Source: Actinomycetales bacterium (GTDB taxonomy: Bacteria; Actinomycetota; Actinomycetes; Actinomycetales; Quadrisphaeraceae). Taken from it: a DNA stretch of 38,119 nt. Positions 31,169 to 38,119 of this stretch are shown piece by piece (the first letter of the stretch is position 1; each line of letters starts with the position of its first letter). A program made the position numbers and the translations under genes. The notes under the pieces are model-generated. The model was not told where the DNA came from and ran no database searches. It was given only the letters and a program-made list of their open reading frames with translations. Location: positions 1 to 38,119 of the forward strand of contig JAKONK010000145.1 of NCBI GenBank assembly GCA_022701985.1. Direction: 5' to 3'.

Positions 31169-32353
31169 TCAGATCTGGCTGCGCCGCGCTCCCTTCCGCG
31201 TGGCGGCGAGACGCTGTGCGAGGTCCTCGTAACCATCCGTGACGAGGTCCCAGTCGTAGAGCTCGGCGCGCACCCCCGCGGCCTTGCCCCGCAGCACCGT
31301 GCCCTCGGCATCGCGCTCGGAGGACTCGACCAGGGCGCGCACGTCGGCGGGGGTGGTCCAGTACCTGCCGGTCTCGGCGAGCACCTCGCGGTTGAAGGAG
31401 ACGTCGAAGGCGTCGACGGCGGCGCTGGCGCCGATCGCGCGCAGCAGCGAGGGGTTCGTGCCGCCCACGGAGTGGCCGTGCAGGTAGGTGTGCGCGCCGG
31501 CGTAGAGCTGGTCGAGCAGGTCCTGGTCCCAGACGCCGCCGAGGAACCTGACGCGGTCGTCGGCCAGGGAGCGGACGCGGGCGGTGTAGGCGTCGGAGTA
31601 GGGCGCCGAGCCGACCACGACGAGGGGCTTCGTCGCGGCGCTGGCGGCGTAGCCCTCGACCACGACGTCGACGTGGTTCTCCGGCTCGAAGCGCGCCACC
31701 ACGAGGTGGTAACCACCCGGCTCGAGACCCACCTCGGCGAGGCGGGTGGGGTCGCCCCCGCCCCCGACCCGCGGGGCGCCGTAGGTGATGAGCGTGGTGT
31801 TCACGCCGAAGCGCTCGGTGTAGTAGTCCTGGATGCCGACGGCGTCGGCGATGAGGCCGTCGGAGAAGCGGACGGCGAGGGCCTCGGCCTGGCGGTAGTA
31901 GCGCTGGCCCGTGGGTCCCCACTTGGCGCGCTTCCACTCCAGTCCGTCGACGTGCGTGGCGACGGGGATGCCGCGGGCGCGCAGCACCGGCAGGTAGGGC
32001 GCGTTGGCGGCGTTGAAGACGAAGGCGACGTCGGTCGCGTGGCGCACCAGGTGGGCGACCGACGCCCCGGTGTGGCTGAGGGTCTCCAGGGTGCGCTGGC
32101 GCATCGCCGGGAGGTGCACGAGGCGCATGCCGCGGAACTGCGCCAGGCGGTCGCCGTCGTCGTCGGCCGAGGCGCGGCGGCAGTAGACGACGACGTCGTG
32201 GCCGCGGTCGGCCAGGCGGGCGCCGACCTCCTCCACGCAGGTCTCGAAGCCGCCGTAGTGGGCGGGCACGCCCCGGGTGCCGACCATCGCGATGCTCAGG
32301 CGCTCCCCGGCAGGCCGCTGGACCGCAGGGGTCGCCCTGTCCATGACGCTCAC
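31169..32353 (-). CDS. DUF1972-type glycosyltransferase (GT4, rhamnosyltransferase-like)
   Basis: The 394-residue GT-B enzyme carries the DUF1972 N-terminal signature SIAMVGTRGVPAHYGGFETCVEEV, then HVDGLEWKRAKWG and a second domain with HLVVARFEPENHVDVVVEGYA, FLGGVWDQDLLDQLYAGA and HGHSVGGTNPSLLRAIGA. Proteins of this group act as rhamnosyl- or related transferases in exopolysaccharide clusters. GTG 32353 has AGGAGG six bases upstream; an in-frame ATG at 32344 lies slightly too far from that site. A dyad AGGTGTCACCT (32391-32401) lies in its 132-base upstream gap. The sugar it adds cannot be told from the sequence. Confidence 0.9.
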   Translation of the reverse strand: MSVMDRATPAVQRPAGERLSIAMVGTRGVPAHYGGFETCVEEVGARLADRGHDVVVYCRRASADDDGDRLAQFRGMRLVHLPAMRQRTLETLSHTGASVAHLVRHATDVAFVFNAANAPYLPVLRARGIPVATHVDGLEWKRAKWGPTGQRYYRQAEALAVRFSDGLIADAVGIQDYYTERFGVNTTLITYGAPRVGGGGDPTRLAEVGLEPGGYHLVVARFEPENHVDVVVEGYAASAATKPLVVVGSAPYSDAYTARVRSLADDRVRFLGGVWDQDLLDQLYAGAHTYLHGHSVGGTNPSLLRAIGASAAVDAFDVSFNREVLAETGRYWTTPADVRALVESSERDAEGTVLRGKAAGVRAELYDWDLVTDGYEDLAQRLAATRKGARRSQI

Positions 32354-32485
32354 GACGGTCCTCCTCGACGACCCCGTGCGCAGGCAGCACAGGTGTCACC
32401 TATGGGAACGGAGCGAGATCACACGACGTGAGCCGGGCGCCGGAGGATCACCCGTCTGCGCCACGGATGTCACTCGTGATCGCCA

Positions 32486-34606
32486 TCACCCACCGTGCGT
32501 GAGCGTCTCCCAGCTCATGAAGAGCTTGGAGCGCGTCGGGCCCACCCGCGCGAGCCAGGCCGCTGTCGCCGGCATCGGCACACCGCCCTCGAGCGCGTAG
32601 TGGCGGTAGGCCACGGCACCGGTGACCGTCGACTCGCCGTTGAGCAGCCGGACCGGGTCGGGGCAGGACCACCCCGCGGCACCCGGGTCGAGCAGGTACC
32701 GGGCGTTGTGCTCGAGCGCCGCGACGAGGCGCTCGCGCTGCTCCCCGTACAGGTCGACGCCCTGGATCCAGGCCGTCTCGGCGGCGTTGACGGCCGCCCC
32801 CAGGCCCATGGCCGTGTGGTCGAGGTCTCGGCACGACTCCTGCCCGAGGCCGTCGACGTACCGGACCGGGTTCCGCCAGTAGGCACCGACGATCTTCGGG
32901 GTGATCGCCGTCTCCGGCGGCACCACGGGGGCGGGCCCGTCGGAGGTCAGGTAGAACGCCGCCGGCAGCTGCGCTCGCCAGTCGGCGACGCCCTCGTCGA
33001 AGACCGCGCGGTCGTCGAGGAAGACACCGATGTCCATGGTGGCCTCGGCCATCGACAGCTGGCCGTTCGCGCCGCCACCGGGCTGCCCGTCCCTCACCAT
33101 CGGCAGGTACGCCCGCCGGAGGAGGTCCTCGAAGCGGGCGACCCCGTCCGGTGACCACCCGGACCCGGTGTGCCGGAGCAGCTCGGCGGCCTTGGTGAGC
33201 TCCTGGGCGGCCCAGGCGCTCTGCAGCTTGCCGTTCCGCAGGACGGGGTCGTGGTCGTGGCGCTGCAGCGTGCCGGACCAGGCGTCGATGATCTCGATGG
33301 CCTTGTCCGCGTAGCGCTGGTCTCCGGTGAGGGCGAACACGAGCGCGTCGGTGTAGGCGGCCTGGGCGTCGGCCACCTCCGCGCTGCAGCCGACGTCGAT
33401 CGTGTTGCGAGCGCCGCACTGCACCACGGGCACCGGCGCGGGGCGGCGGTCGAGCTCGGCCTGCCACGAGGCCCTCGTCCGGGCGAGGGCCGAGGTCCAC
33501 GGCTCCCGGCCGGCGGCGAGCTGGCTGCGGACCTCGGCCAGGCGGTCGGCGCTCACGACGATGCCCGGGTGGGCGAACCCGGCTGCTGACGTGTTCCCCA
33601 CCCCGACCGGCACCGCTGTCGTAGGCACCGCTGTCGTAGGCACCGCCGTCGGGGTCGGCGCCGCCGAGGTGGGGGCTGCGGTCGGGGTCGGCGCTGCCGA
33701 GGTGGGGGCTGCGGTCACAGGAGCCGAGGTCGCAGGAGCCGACGTCGCGGTGGGACCGGGCGCCGTGGTGACCCCGGACGTCGGGGTCTGCGTCGGCGTC
33801 GCAGCGGATGCCCCAGCGCCGGCACCGGGGCTGGGGACGAAGCTCCAGGCCTCGACGTCGTCGATCGCGGCGTCGACGGTGCGGGCGCCGCGCGAGAGGT
33901 AGCCGCCGACGCGCAGCGCACCGGGGGCCGTGAGCCGCCGCTCACCCGCGTCGCGCGCGGTGGCCTGGAACGCCGGGCGGGGGGTGCCGACCTGCCACAG
34001 CCGCGCCTGCACCAGCACTGGCGAGGCCCCCACGGCGCGCAGCTCCAGGCGCACCTCGCTCCCGGGGGCCACGCGGGTGGTGGTGGTCGCGAGCCTGGTC
34101 GTGCCGCCGCCGTCGACGCGGTCGACGGTCAGCCGCACCGCGCCGTCGGGCCGGAGCGCGGCGGTGGTGCCGTAGTGGCTGCCGTCCTCCTGGGTGCGCA
34201 CCCTCAGGCCGGCGTAGAAGGTCCCCGAGGGCGAGGGGGCGGTGACGTCCACGCCGAGCTGGACGTCGCGGGAGCGGGCCTGCGGGGCGCTCAGCGCGAA
34301 GGAGCCGCCGGGTGGCAGGTCGTCCACGAGCAGGCTCCCGGCCGTGGCGGCCAGGCCCGCGCCCGGCGAGACCCACGAGCGGTACGGGGCTCCGGCGGGC
34401 GTCGTCGTCGGCCGCCCGGACCCGGTGAAGCCATCGAGGAGCACCGGGTCGGCGCGCGTCCAGGCGGCCGAAGGCGCGGCCTGCGCCTGCGCACCCGCCG
34501 GCTGGAGGAGGCCGGCGAGCACCAGCGCCGCGAGCAGCGCGGGAACGAGACGCCCCCCGCGCGCGCGCGACCGGCTGCGGAGGCGGTGCTCGGAGTCCCT
34601 GACCAC
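32486..34606 (-). CDS. secreted alginate-lyase-family protein with an N-terminal beta domain
   Basis: The 706-residue protein has a basic N-terminus and a signal peptide ending near AQAQA. A beta-rich domain (about 50-250) carries DVQLGVDVTAPSPSGTFYAG and LRPDGAVRLTVDRVDGGGTT, similar to the C-terminal domain of the giant surface protein. A Thr/Pro/Ala linker (about 255-335) follows, then an alpha/alpha-toroid alginate lyase-like domain with NGQLSMAEATMDIGVFLDDR, ETAITPKIVGAYWRNP and CRDLDHTAMGLGAAVNAAETAW. The conserved Asn and His of that family are present. It may trim or release the polymer (inference). GTG 34606 has a TAGGGT hexamer 6 bases upstream and only a weak AGGG, so it may be leaderless. 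Confidence 0.85.
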   Translation of the reverse strand: MVRDSEHRLRSRSRARGGRLVPALLAALVLAGLLQPAGAQAQAAPSAAWTRADPVLLDGFTGSGRPTTTPAGAPYRSWVSPGAGLAATAGSLLVDDLPPGGSFALSAPQARSRDVQLGVDVTAPSPSGTFYAGLRVRTQEDGSHYGTTAALRPDGAVRLTVDRVDGGGTTRLATTTTRVAPGSEVRLELRAVGASPVLVQARLWQVGTPRPAFQATARDAGERRLTAPGALRVGGYLSRGARTVDAAIDDVEAWSFVPSPGAGAGASAATPTQTPTSGVTTAPGPTATSAPATSAPVTAAPTSAAPTPTAAPTSAAPTPTAVPTTAVPTTAVPVGVGNTSAAGFAHPGIVVSADRLAEVRSQLAAGREPWTSALARTRASWQAELDRRPAPVPVVQCGARNTIDVGCSAEVADAQAAYTDALVFALTGDQRYADKAIEIIDAWSGTLQRHDHDPVLRNGKLQSAWAAQELTKAAELLRHTGSGWSPDGVARFEDLLRRAYLPMVRDGQPGGGANGQLSMAEATMDIGVFLDDRAVFDEGVADWRAQLPAAFYLTSDGPAPVVPPETAITPKIVGAYWRNPVRYVDGLGQESCRDLDHTAMGLGAAVNAAETAWIQGVDLYGEQRERLVAALEHNARYLLDPGAAGWSCPDPVRLLNGESTVTGAVAYRHYALEGGVPMPATAAWLARVGPTRSKLFMSWETLTHGG
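33611..33713 (-). repeat. tandem repeats encoding the Thr/Pro/Ala linker of the lyase-like protein
   Basis: CACCGCTGTCGTAGG is repeated at 33611 and 33626, with a changed third copy at 33641. Next to it a 33-bp unit (33648-33680) is repeated once (33681-33713) with a single difference and encodes the AAPTSAAPTPT repeats. Both unit lengths keep the reading frame. Confidence 0.85.
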
Positions 34607-34612
34607 GAGGGG

Positions 34613-34618
34613 ACCCTA
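34613..34618 (-). promoter_or_regulatory. -10-like hexamer for the lyase-like gene
   Basis: TAGGGT on the minus strand lies 6 bases before GTG 34606, a spacing that fits a leaderless or nearly leaderless transcript. No -35 box was recognised in the 75-base gap to the GT2-GtrA gene. Confidence 0.35.
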
Positions 34619-34681
34619 GGGGCGCGGACGGGACGGAGCGGACGTTCCGGGACATCCGGGCCACCGGACCGCCCCTGCGCG

Positions 34682-35869
34682 TCACGCCCCGGGGGCGCGG
34701 GAGGTCGTGGTGGGGGGCGGCTGCAGCGCGGACGGGTCGGCGGCGAGCGCCGCGTCCTCCAGCACCTCCTTCGGCGTGCGCTGCGGCCGGTAGACGACCT
34801 GCGACACGAAGAGGAACCGCGCCACGAAGGACACGACGAGCGTGAGGACCTGGGCGACGAGCGAGTGGACGCCGGCCACCTCGACGAGGAGCACCAGGAG
34901 CGGCAGCCGGGCCAGGTTGTCGAGGTTGTTGTAGACGACCGACTGCACCGAGCGAGCGACCCAGCCGTGGCGCCCGCCGCGCAGGTCGCGGAAGACGTAG
35001 CGCTCCTGGAGCACGAGGTTGTGGAGGATCGCGACCTCGGTGGCGATGACCGAGGCGGCCACGTAGTGCACGTCGGTGGTGTGCAGCAGCAGCCACATCA
35101 CCAGCGCGTTCACCAGGGTGCCCAGGGCGCCGACGGCGGCGAACCGCGACATGCGCCCCATGCGCAGCGCGAGCATCTGCCGCAGGAACTGGAGGCCGTT
35201 GCGCCAGGAGGCCTTGCTGTCGCCCGCGAGCCGCTCGCCGAAGACGAACGGCACCTCGACGACGCGGAGGTCGTGGCGGGCCAGGACCTCCAGCAGGATC
35301 TTGAACCCGCGGGGCTGGAGCCTGGTCAGGTCGACGGCGCTGCGGCGGACGCAGAAGAAGCCGGTCATCGGGTCGGTGCAGACGCGTCCCACCCGGCGCG
35401 GGAAGCAGGCGCGCGCGAGCACCGTGGAGCTGCTCGAGACCGTCCTCCGCCACGACGACGACAGGCCCGACGCGTCCCCCTCGCCGCAGTAGCGGCTGGC
35501 GACGACGACGTCGGCGCCCTCACCGCGGTCGGCCGCGGCGCGCAGCTCGGGCACCAGCTCCGGCGGGTGCTGCAGGTCTCCGTCCATGACGACGACGAGG
35601 TCGCCGCGGGCCTGGGCGATGCCCGCGGTGACGGCGCCGGCCAGGCCACCCACCCGCTCGGCGCCCTCGCGGTGCAGGAGCCGCACCGGCAGCGCGCTGT
35701 CGAGGGCCACCTCGAGGACGCGCTGGGGCGTCTCGTCGGTGGAGTCGTCGACGAAGAGCACCTCCACCGATCCCGCGGGGGCGTGGGCGAAGGCCGCGGC
35801 GAGGCGCCGCACGAGCTCCGCGACGTTGCCGGACTCGTTGAAGGTCGGGACGACGACGGTGGTGTCCAT
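34682..35869 (-). CDS. polyprenyl-phosphate glycosyltransferase with GtrA-like membrane domain
   Basis: The 395-residue protein joins a family 2 domain of the dolichol-phosphate mannosyltransferase type (about 1-225) to a GtrA-like membrane domain of four helices (about 240-365). The N-terminal half shows TTVVVPTFNESGNVAELVRRL, VLFVDDSTDET, VVVMDGDLQHPPEL with the DXD site, DPMTGFFCVRR and GFKILLEVL. The membrane half starts with RFAAVGALGTLVNALVMWLLL. It would load a sugar onto polyprenyl phosphate and may help flip it; GT-C enzymes such as the one at 13740-15434 use such donors (inference). ATG 35869 overlaps the stop of the sugar transferase (TGATG). Confidence 0.9.
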   Translation of the reverse strand: MDTTVVVPTFNESGNVAELVRRLAAAFAHAPAGSVEVLFVDDSTDETPQRVLEVALDSALPVRLLHREGAERVGGLAGAVTAGIAQARGDLVVVMDGDLQHPPELVPELRAAADRGEGADVVVASRYCGEGDASGLSSSWRRTVSSSSTVLARACFPRRVGRVCTDPMTGFFCVRRSAVDLTRLQPRGFKILLEVLARHDLRVVEVPFVFGERLAGDSKASWRNGLQFLRQMLALRMGRMSRFAAVGALGTLVNALVMWLLLHTTDVHYVAASVIATEVAILHNLVLQERYVFRDLRGGRHGWVARSVQSVVYNNLDNLARLPLLVLLVEVAGVHSLVAQVLTLVVSFVARFLFVSQVVYRPQRTPKEVLEDAALAADPSALQPPPTTTSRAPGA

Positions 35870-37392
35870 CAGTAGGCCCCTCGGCTCCGGAGGACCGCAC
35901 CGACGGTCTTCCACATGATCATGAAGTCGTACGCGAACGACCAGTTCTCGACGTAGCGCAGGTCGAGGCGCAGCGACTCGTCCCAGTCGAGGTCGGAGCG
36001 CCCGTTGATCTGCCAGAGCCCCGTCAGGCCGGGCTTGACGATGAGCTTGCGGCGCGCGTCGTCGCCGTAGACGGCCACCTCCCGGGCCAGCGGCGGACGC
36101 GGACCCACCAGCGACATGTCACCGCGCAGCACGTTCAGCAGCTGCGGCAGCTCGTCCAGGGACAGGCGCCTCAGCACCGCGCCGACGCGGGTCACGCGCG
36201 GGTCGTGCCTCATCTTGAACAGCACGGCGTTGCCCTCGCTGGAGCCCGCCAGCGCCTGCAGGCGGGCCTCGGCGTCGACCACCATGCTGCGGAACTTGAG
36301 CATGGTGAAGCTGCGGCCCTCGAGGCCCACCCGCTCCTGGCGGAACAGGACCGGGCCGCGGGAGTCCAGGCGCACCGCGAGCGCGATGCCCACCAGCACC
36401 GGGGCGAGCAGGAGCAGCGCCGCCGCCGCGCCGGCCCTGTCGACGGTGCCCTTGGCGACGCGCCGGGCACCGGTGAGCTCGGGGCGCTCCAGGTGCAGCA
36501 GCGGCAGGCCGCAGACCGGCCGGATGGCGACGCGCGGGCCCACCACCTCGGTGACGGCCGGCGCGAGGTAGAGCGCGGCGTGGGTCTCCTCCAGCGCCCA
36601 GCCCAGGCGGCGCAGGAAGGCGCCGTCGACCTCGGGGGTGGGGAGGACGGCGACGGCGTCGACGCCCTCGCGCAGGGCGACGGCGGCGGTGTCGTCGAGG
36701 TCGCCCAGGACGGGGACGCCCAGGGCGGCCAGGCCCTGCAGGGAGGTCTCGCGCACGGCCGGCGGGACGCTGCCGGCAGCGGGCAGGCAGACCCCGGCGA
36801 CGCGCATGCCGTGGTAGCTGGCGCTGCTCATCTGGCGCACCATCGCGACGACGCCCTCGTGGTGGCCGGCGACCACGACGGACTGCATGTGCAGGCCCTG
36901 CCCGCGCTCGGCGTGCAGGCGCTGGCGCACGAGGTAGCGCAGGACGAGCAGGAGCAGGGTGCCCGCGGGCACGGACAGCAGCACGTAGCCGCGGGCGATG
37001 TCGAGCTGGAAGGCCCAGGAGGTCGTCGCGACGACGGCGAGGGTGAAGACGCTGGCCCGCACGACGCGGTCGTACTCCTCGCTGCCCAGGCCCAGGAAGC
37101 GGCTCTCGTAGGCGCGGTTGGCGAAGAGCGCCGCGAACCACACCGCGGGCAGGCCGGCCAGCATGAGCACGTCGCTGAGGGGGCCGGTGTCCACGTGTCC
37201 GAAGCGCACGAGGTAGGCGGTGACCGTCGACAGGAGCACCGCGGCGACGTCTCCCGCGACGACGCGCCGGAGGTTGGTGGTGGTCCAGTGGCTGCGGGGC
37301 GGGGGCACGCGGCGCAGGCGGCCCGGCGGCTCCGCGCGCAGCGGCACGACCACCGCGTCCGCGGGGCGCGGCGCGGGGACGGCGGTGGTCAT
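35869..37392 (-). CDS. priming polyprenyl-phosphate sugar-1-phosphate transferase (WbaP/CpsE type)
   Basis: This 507-residue enzyme should start repeat-unit synthesis by moving a sugar-1-phosphate to undecaprenyl phosphate. It has four to five N-terminal membrane helices (about 45-165), a nucleotide-binding-like central domain (about 170-300) and the bacterial sugar transferase domain (about 315-507). The catalytic domain contains KGTVDRAGAAAALLLLAP, GPVLFRQERVGLEGRSFTML, KFRSMVVDAE, LRRLSLDELPQLLNVLRGDM, SLVGPRPPL and KPGLTGLWQINGRSDLDW. ATG 37392 has GAGGAG upstream. It is the first gene of the leftward series, so the 152-base gap upstream should hold its promoter; an inverted repeat is at 37509-37537. 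Confidence 0.94.
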   Translation of the reverse strand: MTTAVPAPRPADAVVVPLRAEPPGRLRRVPPPRSHWTTTNLRRVVAGDVAAVLLSTVTAYLVRFGHVDTGPLSDVLMLAGLPAVWFAALFANRAYESRFLGLGSEEYDRVVRASVFTLAVVATTSWAFQLDIARGYVLLSVPAGTLLLLVLRYLVRQRLHAERGQGLHMQSVVVAGHHEGVVAMVRQMSSASYHGMRVAGVCLPAAGSVPPAVRETSLQGLAALGVPVLGDLDDTAAVALREGVDAVAVLPTPEVDGAFLRRLGWALEETHAALYLAPAVTEVVGPRVAIRPVCGLPLLHLERPELTGARRVAKGTVDRAGAAAALLLLAPVLVGIALAVRLDSRGPVLFRQERVGLEGRSFTMLKFRSMVVDAEARLQALAGSSEGNAVLFKMRHDPRVTRVGAVLRRLSLDELPQLLNVLRGDMSLVGPRPPLAREVAVYGDDARRKLIVKPGLTGLWQINGRSDLDWDESLRLDLRYVENWSFAYDFMIMWKTVGAVLRSRGAY

Positions 37393-37508
37393 GGGGCTCC
37401 TCGAGGAAGGTCGTGCCGCGGCGGCAGGGGGGCCGCGCGGTGCGCTCGCCGCGGTGGCGGGCGGCCGTCAGCCAGCTGCAGGTCCTAGGTCACGCGCTGG
37501 TGGTCGTC

Positions 37509-37537
37509 GGGTGAAGCCGTGCACCCGTCGTTCACCC
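37509..37537. promoter_or_regulatory. GGGTGAA-N15-TTCACCC inverted repeat upstream of the sugar transferase gene
   Basis: Perfect 7-bp arms have their centres 22 bases apart, two helical turns, which suits a dimeric regulator. The site lies 117 bases upstream of the sugar transferase start and just after the stop of the small membrane protein gene. It could also fold as a weak hairpin ending that gene's transcript. Confidence 0.4.
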
Positions 37538-37544
37538 AGCCGCG

Positions 37545-37799
37545 TCATCCGTTCAGGGGCACCCCGTCACGCTGAGCGACAGCCAGTCCCAGGCGCACCG
37601 GCGCCGGGTCGGCCAGCCCGTCGAGGCGGCGCTCGGGCTCGACGTCGGCCCCGGCGGCGCGCGCCTCGGCTCGGGCGGCGGCCCGGCGCTCGTGCAGCTC
37701 GCTGATCCTGTCGGCCCGGGAGATGGCGCGGCCCAGGACGGCGGCGGCGGCGAGGCTGGCCACCAGCCAGCCCCCCAGGGCGATGAGGGTGAGCGGCAC
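37545..37799 (-). CDS. small membrane protein with a charged helical tail, unknown function
   Basis: The 84-residue protein has one N-terminal membrane helix (about residues 3-24, LTLIALGGWLVASLAAAAVL) and then a highly charged helix, SRADRISELHERRAAARAEARAAG, likely a coiled coil. The tail has no recognised motif. GTG 37799 is preceded by GGAGG at five bases, a good site that supports it being real. I do not recognise a family. It is on the same strand as, and 152 bases upstream of, the sugar transferase gene. Confidence 0.6.
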   Translation of the reverse strand: MPLTLIALGGWLVASLAAAAVLGRAISRADRISELHERRAAARAEARAAGADVEPERRLDGLADPAPVRLGLAVAQRDGVPLNG

Positions 37800-37954
37800 G
37801 TCGTCCTCCGGGTGGTCTGCGGCCGGGGCTGCTCCCCGGGGCCCTGCGCTGCCGGCGCGGCGCAGGCCGCCCCGACGCCCGTCCCATCGGCAGGTCGGTG
37901 CCGCGACCTGAGCCCCGCGGCGCCGGACGGGCGGGCCACCACCCGACCGGAGCA

Positions 37955-37984
37955 GCCCGGGCCCCGGCGCGGGCGGGCCCGGGC
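37955..37984. promoter_or_regulatory. 10-bp inverted repeat before the TetR-type gene
   Basis: GCCCGGGCCC and GGGCCCGGGC are perfect 10-bp arms separated by 10 bases, ending 27 bases before the GTG of the TetR-type gene. In the 212-base divergent gap such a dyad could be the regulator's own operator. Because the sequence is pure G+C, a leader hairpin is equally possible. Confidence 0.35.
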
Positions 37985-38011
37985 GTCGGCCCCGCAGGGC
38001 ATGATGGCGAG

Positions 38012-38119
38012 GTGAGCCGCACCCGCATGACCGGCGCGGAGCGGCGCGAGCAGCTCCTCGACGTCGGGCGCGTCCTCTTCGCGGAGAAGGGCTTCGACGG
38101 CACGAGCGTCGAGGAGGTC
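38012..38119 (+). CDS. TetR-family transcriptional regulator (N-terminal part only)
   Basis: The 36 residues before the window ends read MTGAERREQLLDVGRVLFAE from the internal Met, then KGFDGTSVEEV. This is the first helix and the start of the helix-turn-helix of TetR proteins (typical pattern R-x2-I/L-L-x-A-A-x2-L-F-x-E-x-G-F-x2-T-S-V-x2-I). GTG 38012 is chosen, since the ATG at 38001 is out of frame and stops after four codons; ATG 38027 is an in-frame alternative. Ligand, targets and the rest of the gene lie outside the window. Confidence 0.85.
   Translation, partial: MSRTRMTGAERREQLLDVGRVLFAEKGFDGTSVEEV

Overview
The window is very G+C-rich, nearly every codon ends in G or C, GTG starts are common, and it carries the block tRNA-Gln, glmU, prs, rplY, pth. 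That block is a familiar actinobacterial arrangement. Gene content (BY-kinase, Wzx/Wzy, LamG/PKD surface proteins, no outer-membrane export gene) fits a Gram-positive actinobacterium. A Kineosporiaceae-like genus is only a guess. No insertion sequence, prophage gene, CRISPR array or rRNA was seen.

Layout. 1-119 (+): the last codons of a gene that looks like a family 4 glycosyltransferase. 94-4116 (-): GMC oxidoreductase, FMN-dependent 2-hydroxyacid dehydrogenase and an orphan glucose-1-phosphate cytidylyltransferase (rfbF). 4307-4588 (-): a stand-alone CBM48-like mini-protein. 4734-8923 (-): the housekeeping block pth, rplY, prs, glmU, tRNA-Gln(TTG), with stop/start overlaps at rplY-pth and glmU-prs. 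From about 9 kb to 37.4 kb lies one large exopolysaccharide/capsule locus.

Exopolysaccharide locus. A low-molecular-weight tyrosine phosphatase and an SGNH-tailed acyltransferase diverge from a 117-bp gap at 9611-9727. A rightward operon (12961-20286) holds a CDP-alcohol phosphotransferase, a GT-C glycosyltransferase, a cytidylyltransferase-like enzyme, a Wzz/BY-kinase fusion, a Wzy/O-antigen-ligase-type polymerase and a Wzx-type flippase, mostly with overlapping stop and start codons. It is flanked by two paralogous family 2 glycosyltransferases on the minus strand. A long leftward series (37392 down to 20303) holds the priming sugar-1-phosphate transferase, a GT2-GtrA fusion, a secreted alginate-lyase-like protein, a DUF1972 glycosyltransferase, a 637-residue secreted beta-propeller protein, a lipoprotein, a giant 1825-residue propeller/FN3/LamG/PKD surface protein, a GT4 and a GT2. 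The right edge has a small membrane protein and the start of a TetR-type regulator.

How it may work together (inference). The sugar transferase loads the first sugar on undecaprenyl phosphate, the glycosyltransferases extend it, and Wzx flips and Wzy polymerises the unit. The Wzz/BY-kinase sets chain length and the tyrosine phosphatase resets it. The acyltransferase adds acyl groups, and the cytidylyltransferase plus CDP-alcohol phosphotransferase could add a phospho-polyol. The lyase-like enzyme and the two propeller proteins would act outside the cell on or with the polymer. The most interesting points are this two-paralog secreted propeller set, its promoter region with direct repeats, a beta-rich domain shared by the giant protein and the lyase, and the candidate phospho-polyol module.
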